From DAIOEK01 sp036746315 (GTDB taxonomy: Bacteria > Chloroflexota > Anaerolineae > Anaerolineales > Anaerolineaceae): a stretch of 21,532 nt of DNA. The position numbers and the translations under genes were made by a program. The notes under the pieces were generated by a model. The model saw only the letters and a list, made by a program, of their open reading frames with translations. It had not been told where the DNA came from and ran no database searches. This document shows, piece by piece, positions 20,812 through 21,532 of the stretch (position 1 is its first letter; each line of letters starts with the position of its first letter). Where the stretch lies: positions 1 to 21,532 of the forward strand of contig DAIOEK010000046.1 in NCBI GenBank assembly GCA_036746315.1, written 5' to 3'.

Positions 20812-21532
20812 AGTCTCCCTGGTATTTGGATTTTTCTGAATCGGTTGAATAGTTTTGTGCGGCGTTTTCATTATACTCTTTCTTCACTTCCGCCAAATAA
20901 CCGATCTCGGTGAGCGATCTCAATATCGAGTCGCGTGTGCCAGATTTGATCACGACTGCGGTGGGTCCCAGGGGTTCATCCAGAAATCGCGCCGCCCGGG
21001 TGTCGCGCAGTTTGTTGAGCACCATGGGTGAACTGACGCGCAGCACTTCCACGGTTTCGATGACTGCTTCAGTGCCAACATCCTCCCAGCGTTCCAGTGC
21101 GCGGGTCATACTTGGACGCATGGGGGTGGCGCTGAATCGTTGCAGCAGCTTTACCAGGTGCGACGGGTACAGGCTTTGTTTGCGCGCTGCCGCCAGCGAA
21201 TCGGGGGAAAGCCGGTAGATGTATACATCCGCCTGGCGTCCCACCCACTCGCACATGCGTGCGATCATGTAGCGTACCCAGCGGGGTGCGGCAGCCGGAA
21301 CCATGAGCATGGTGGATTTCATGAATGTGATCTTGCCCAGGTCACTGGGAAAGGCGGGCGGCGGTGAGCCTGCCAACAGGTCTTGTCCCAGTTCGGTGAG
21401 CCGGAAGAATATCTGGCTGCCGGGGGTATCATCGCGCCGGGTTTCGACGACGTTCATCCAGAACAGAGGACCCAGGATCAGGAAGCGCAAATAAGCGCCC
21501 TCTACTTCATCCCAGTGTTCAAAACCCTGCAG
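20771..21532 (-). CDS. Helicase-associated domain (XPB/Ssl2 N-terminal-like) protein, 5'-truncated by the window edge
   Basis: The frame is open to the right edge, so only the C-terminal 253 or so residues are seen. They begin with WDEVEGAYLRFLILGPLFW, a winged-helix-like segment, and then VYIYRLSPDSLAAARKQ followed by a FSATPMRPSMTRALERW block. This YRLSPxSL...TPxxxxxxxxLExW pattern is, as I recall it, the mark of the helicase-associated (PF13625-type) domain. The last part (LRVSSPMVLNKLRD ... AVVIKSGTRDSILRSLTEIGY) fits its C-terminal repeat. No helicase motifs lie in the visible part. The final 35 residues are polar and low in conservation-like features, and their codons overlap the start of kbl. 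The role is unknown, perhaps DNA binding. A start cannot be given. Confidence 0.68.
   Translation of the reverse strand: MQGFEHWDEVEGAYLRFLILGPLFWMNVVETRRDDTPGSQIFFRLTELGQDLLAGSPPPAFPSDLGKITFMKSTMLMVPAAAPRWVRYMIARMCEWVGRQADVYIYRLSPDSLAAARKQSLYPSHLVKLLQRFSATPMRPSMTRALERWEDVGTEAVIETVEVLRVSSPMVLNKLRDTRAARFLDEPLGPTAVVIKSGTRDSILRSLTEIGYLAEVKKEYNENAAQNYSTDSEKSKYQGDYERKTAMDSGRTE
20815..20820 (-). promoter_or_regulatory. Ribosome binding site supporting the kbl start
   Basis: On the minus strand AGGGAG stands three bases before ATG 20811, inside the 3' end of the upstream gene. The spacing is short, but the start it marks matches the usual N-terminus of the enzyme family. Confidence 0.45.

Noticed and set aside
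1..21532. CRISPR array, transposase, tRNA or rRNA genes
   Set aside because: No regularly spaced repeats, transposase motifs, cloverleaf or rRNA-like stretches were noticed; nearly all bases are covered by protein genes.

Overview
The window reads as part of a bacterial chromosome of moderate GC, most likely from an Anaerolineae-type Chloroflexota. That placement is inferred from the flavour of the proteins: a helicase-associated (XPB/Ssl2 N-terminal-like) protein, the Kbl variant, DUF1232, and large GT-C membrane enzymes beside sulfotransferases. No marker gene proves it. Coding density is very high, and no gene-free stretch exceeds about 160 bases.

Bases 1-18907 are one long plus-strand cell-surface glycan cluster. 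It opens with two tandem sulfotransferases (the first cut by the window edge), a large GT-C-like membrane protein, and a membrane-anchored alkaline-phosphatase-superfamily protein. A GT2 glycosyltransferase and a CMP-sugar cytidylyltransferase follow. After a 156-base gap holding a good promoter candidate and a leader hairpin, a second, paralogous phosphatase-superfamily membrane protein begins a run with a D-2-hydroxyacid dehydrogenase, an SDR dehydrogenase, a DUF115/Maf-like putative sugar transferase, a GT2 and a GT39-like membrane transferase. A short gap leads to a Wzz-like chain-length protein and an O-antigen ligase/polymerase-like protein. Another gap leads to a third, divergent sulfotransferase, a further GT-C-like membrane protein and a third GT2.

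From 18908 to 19576 there is a small separate unit: a DUF1232 membrane protein and a 74-residue cysteine-rich protein. It is closed by a strong bidirectional terminator. On the minus strand, reading in from the right edge, a helicase-associated-domain protein (cut by the window edge) overlaps the start of a Kbl/BioF-type PLP enzyme, which runs into the same terminator.

Taken together, the plus-strand genes could make, export, polymerise and decorate a sulfated, probably acidic surface glycan. GT2 enzymes would build it on the cytoplasmic side. The cytidylyltransferase, dehydrogenases and DUF115 protein would supply and attach a CMP-activated acidic unit. GT-C enzymes and the two phosphatase-superfamily proteins would act outside the membrane, and the sulfotransferases would use PAPS. 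No flippase, initiating phosphoglycosyltransferase, NeuB-type synthase or PAPS-synthesis gene is in the window, so the pathway is incomplete here and the product structure is unknown.
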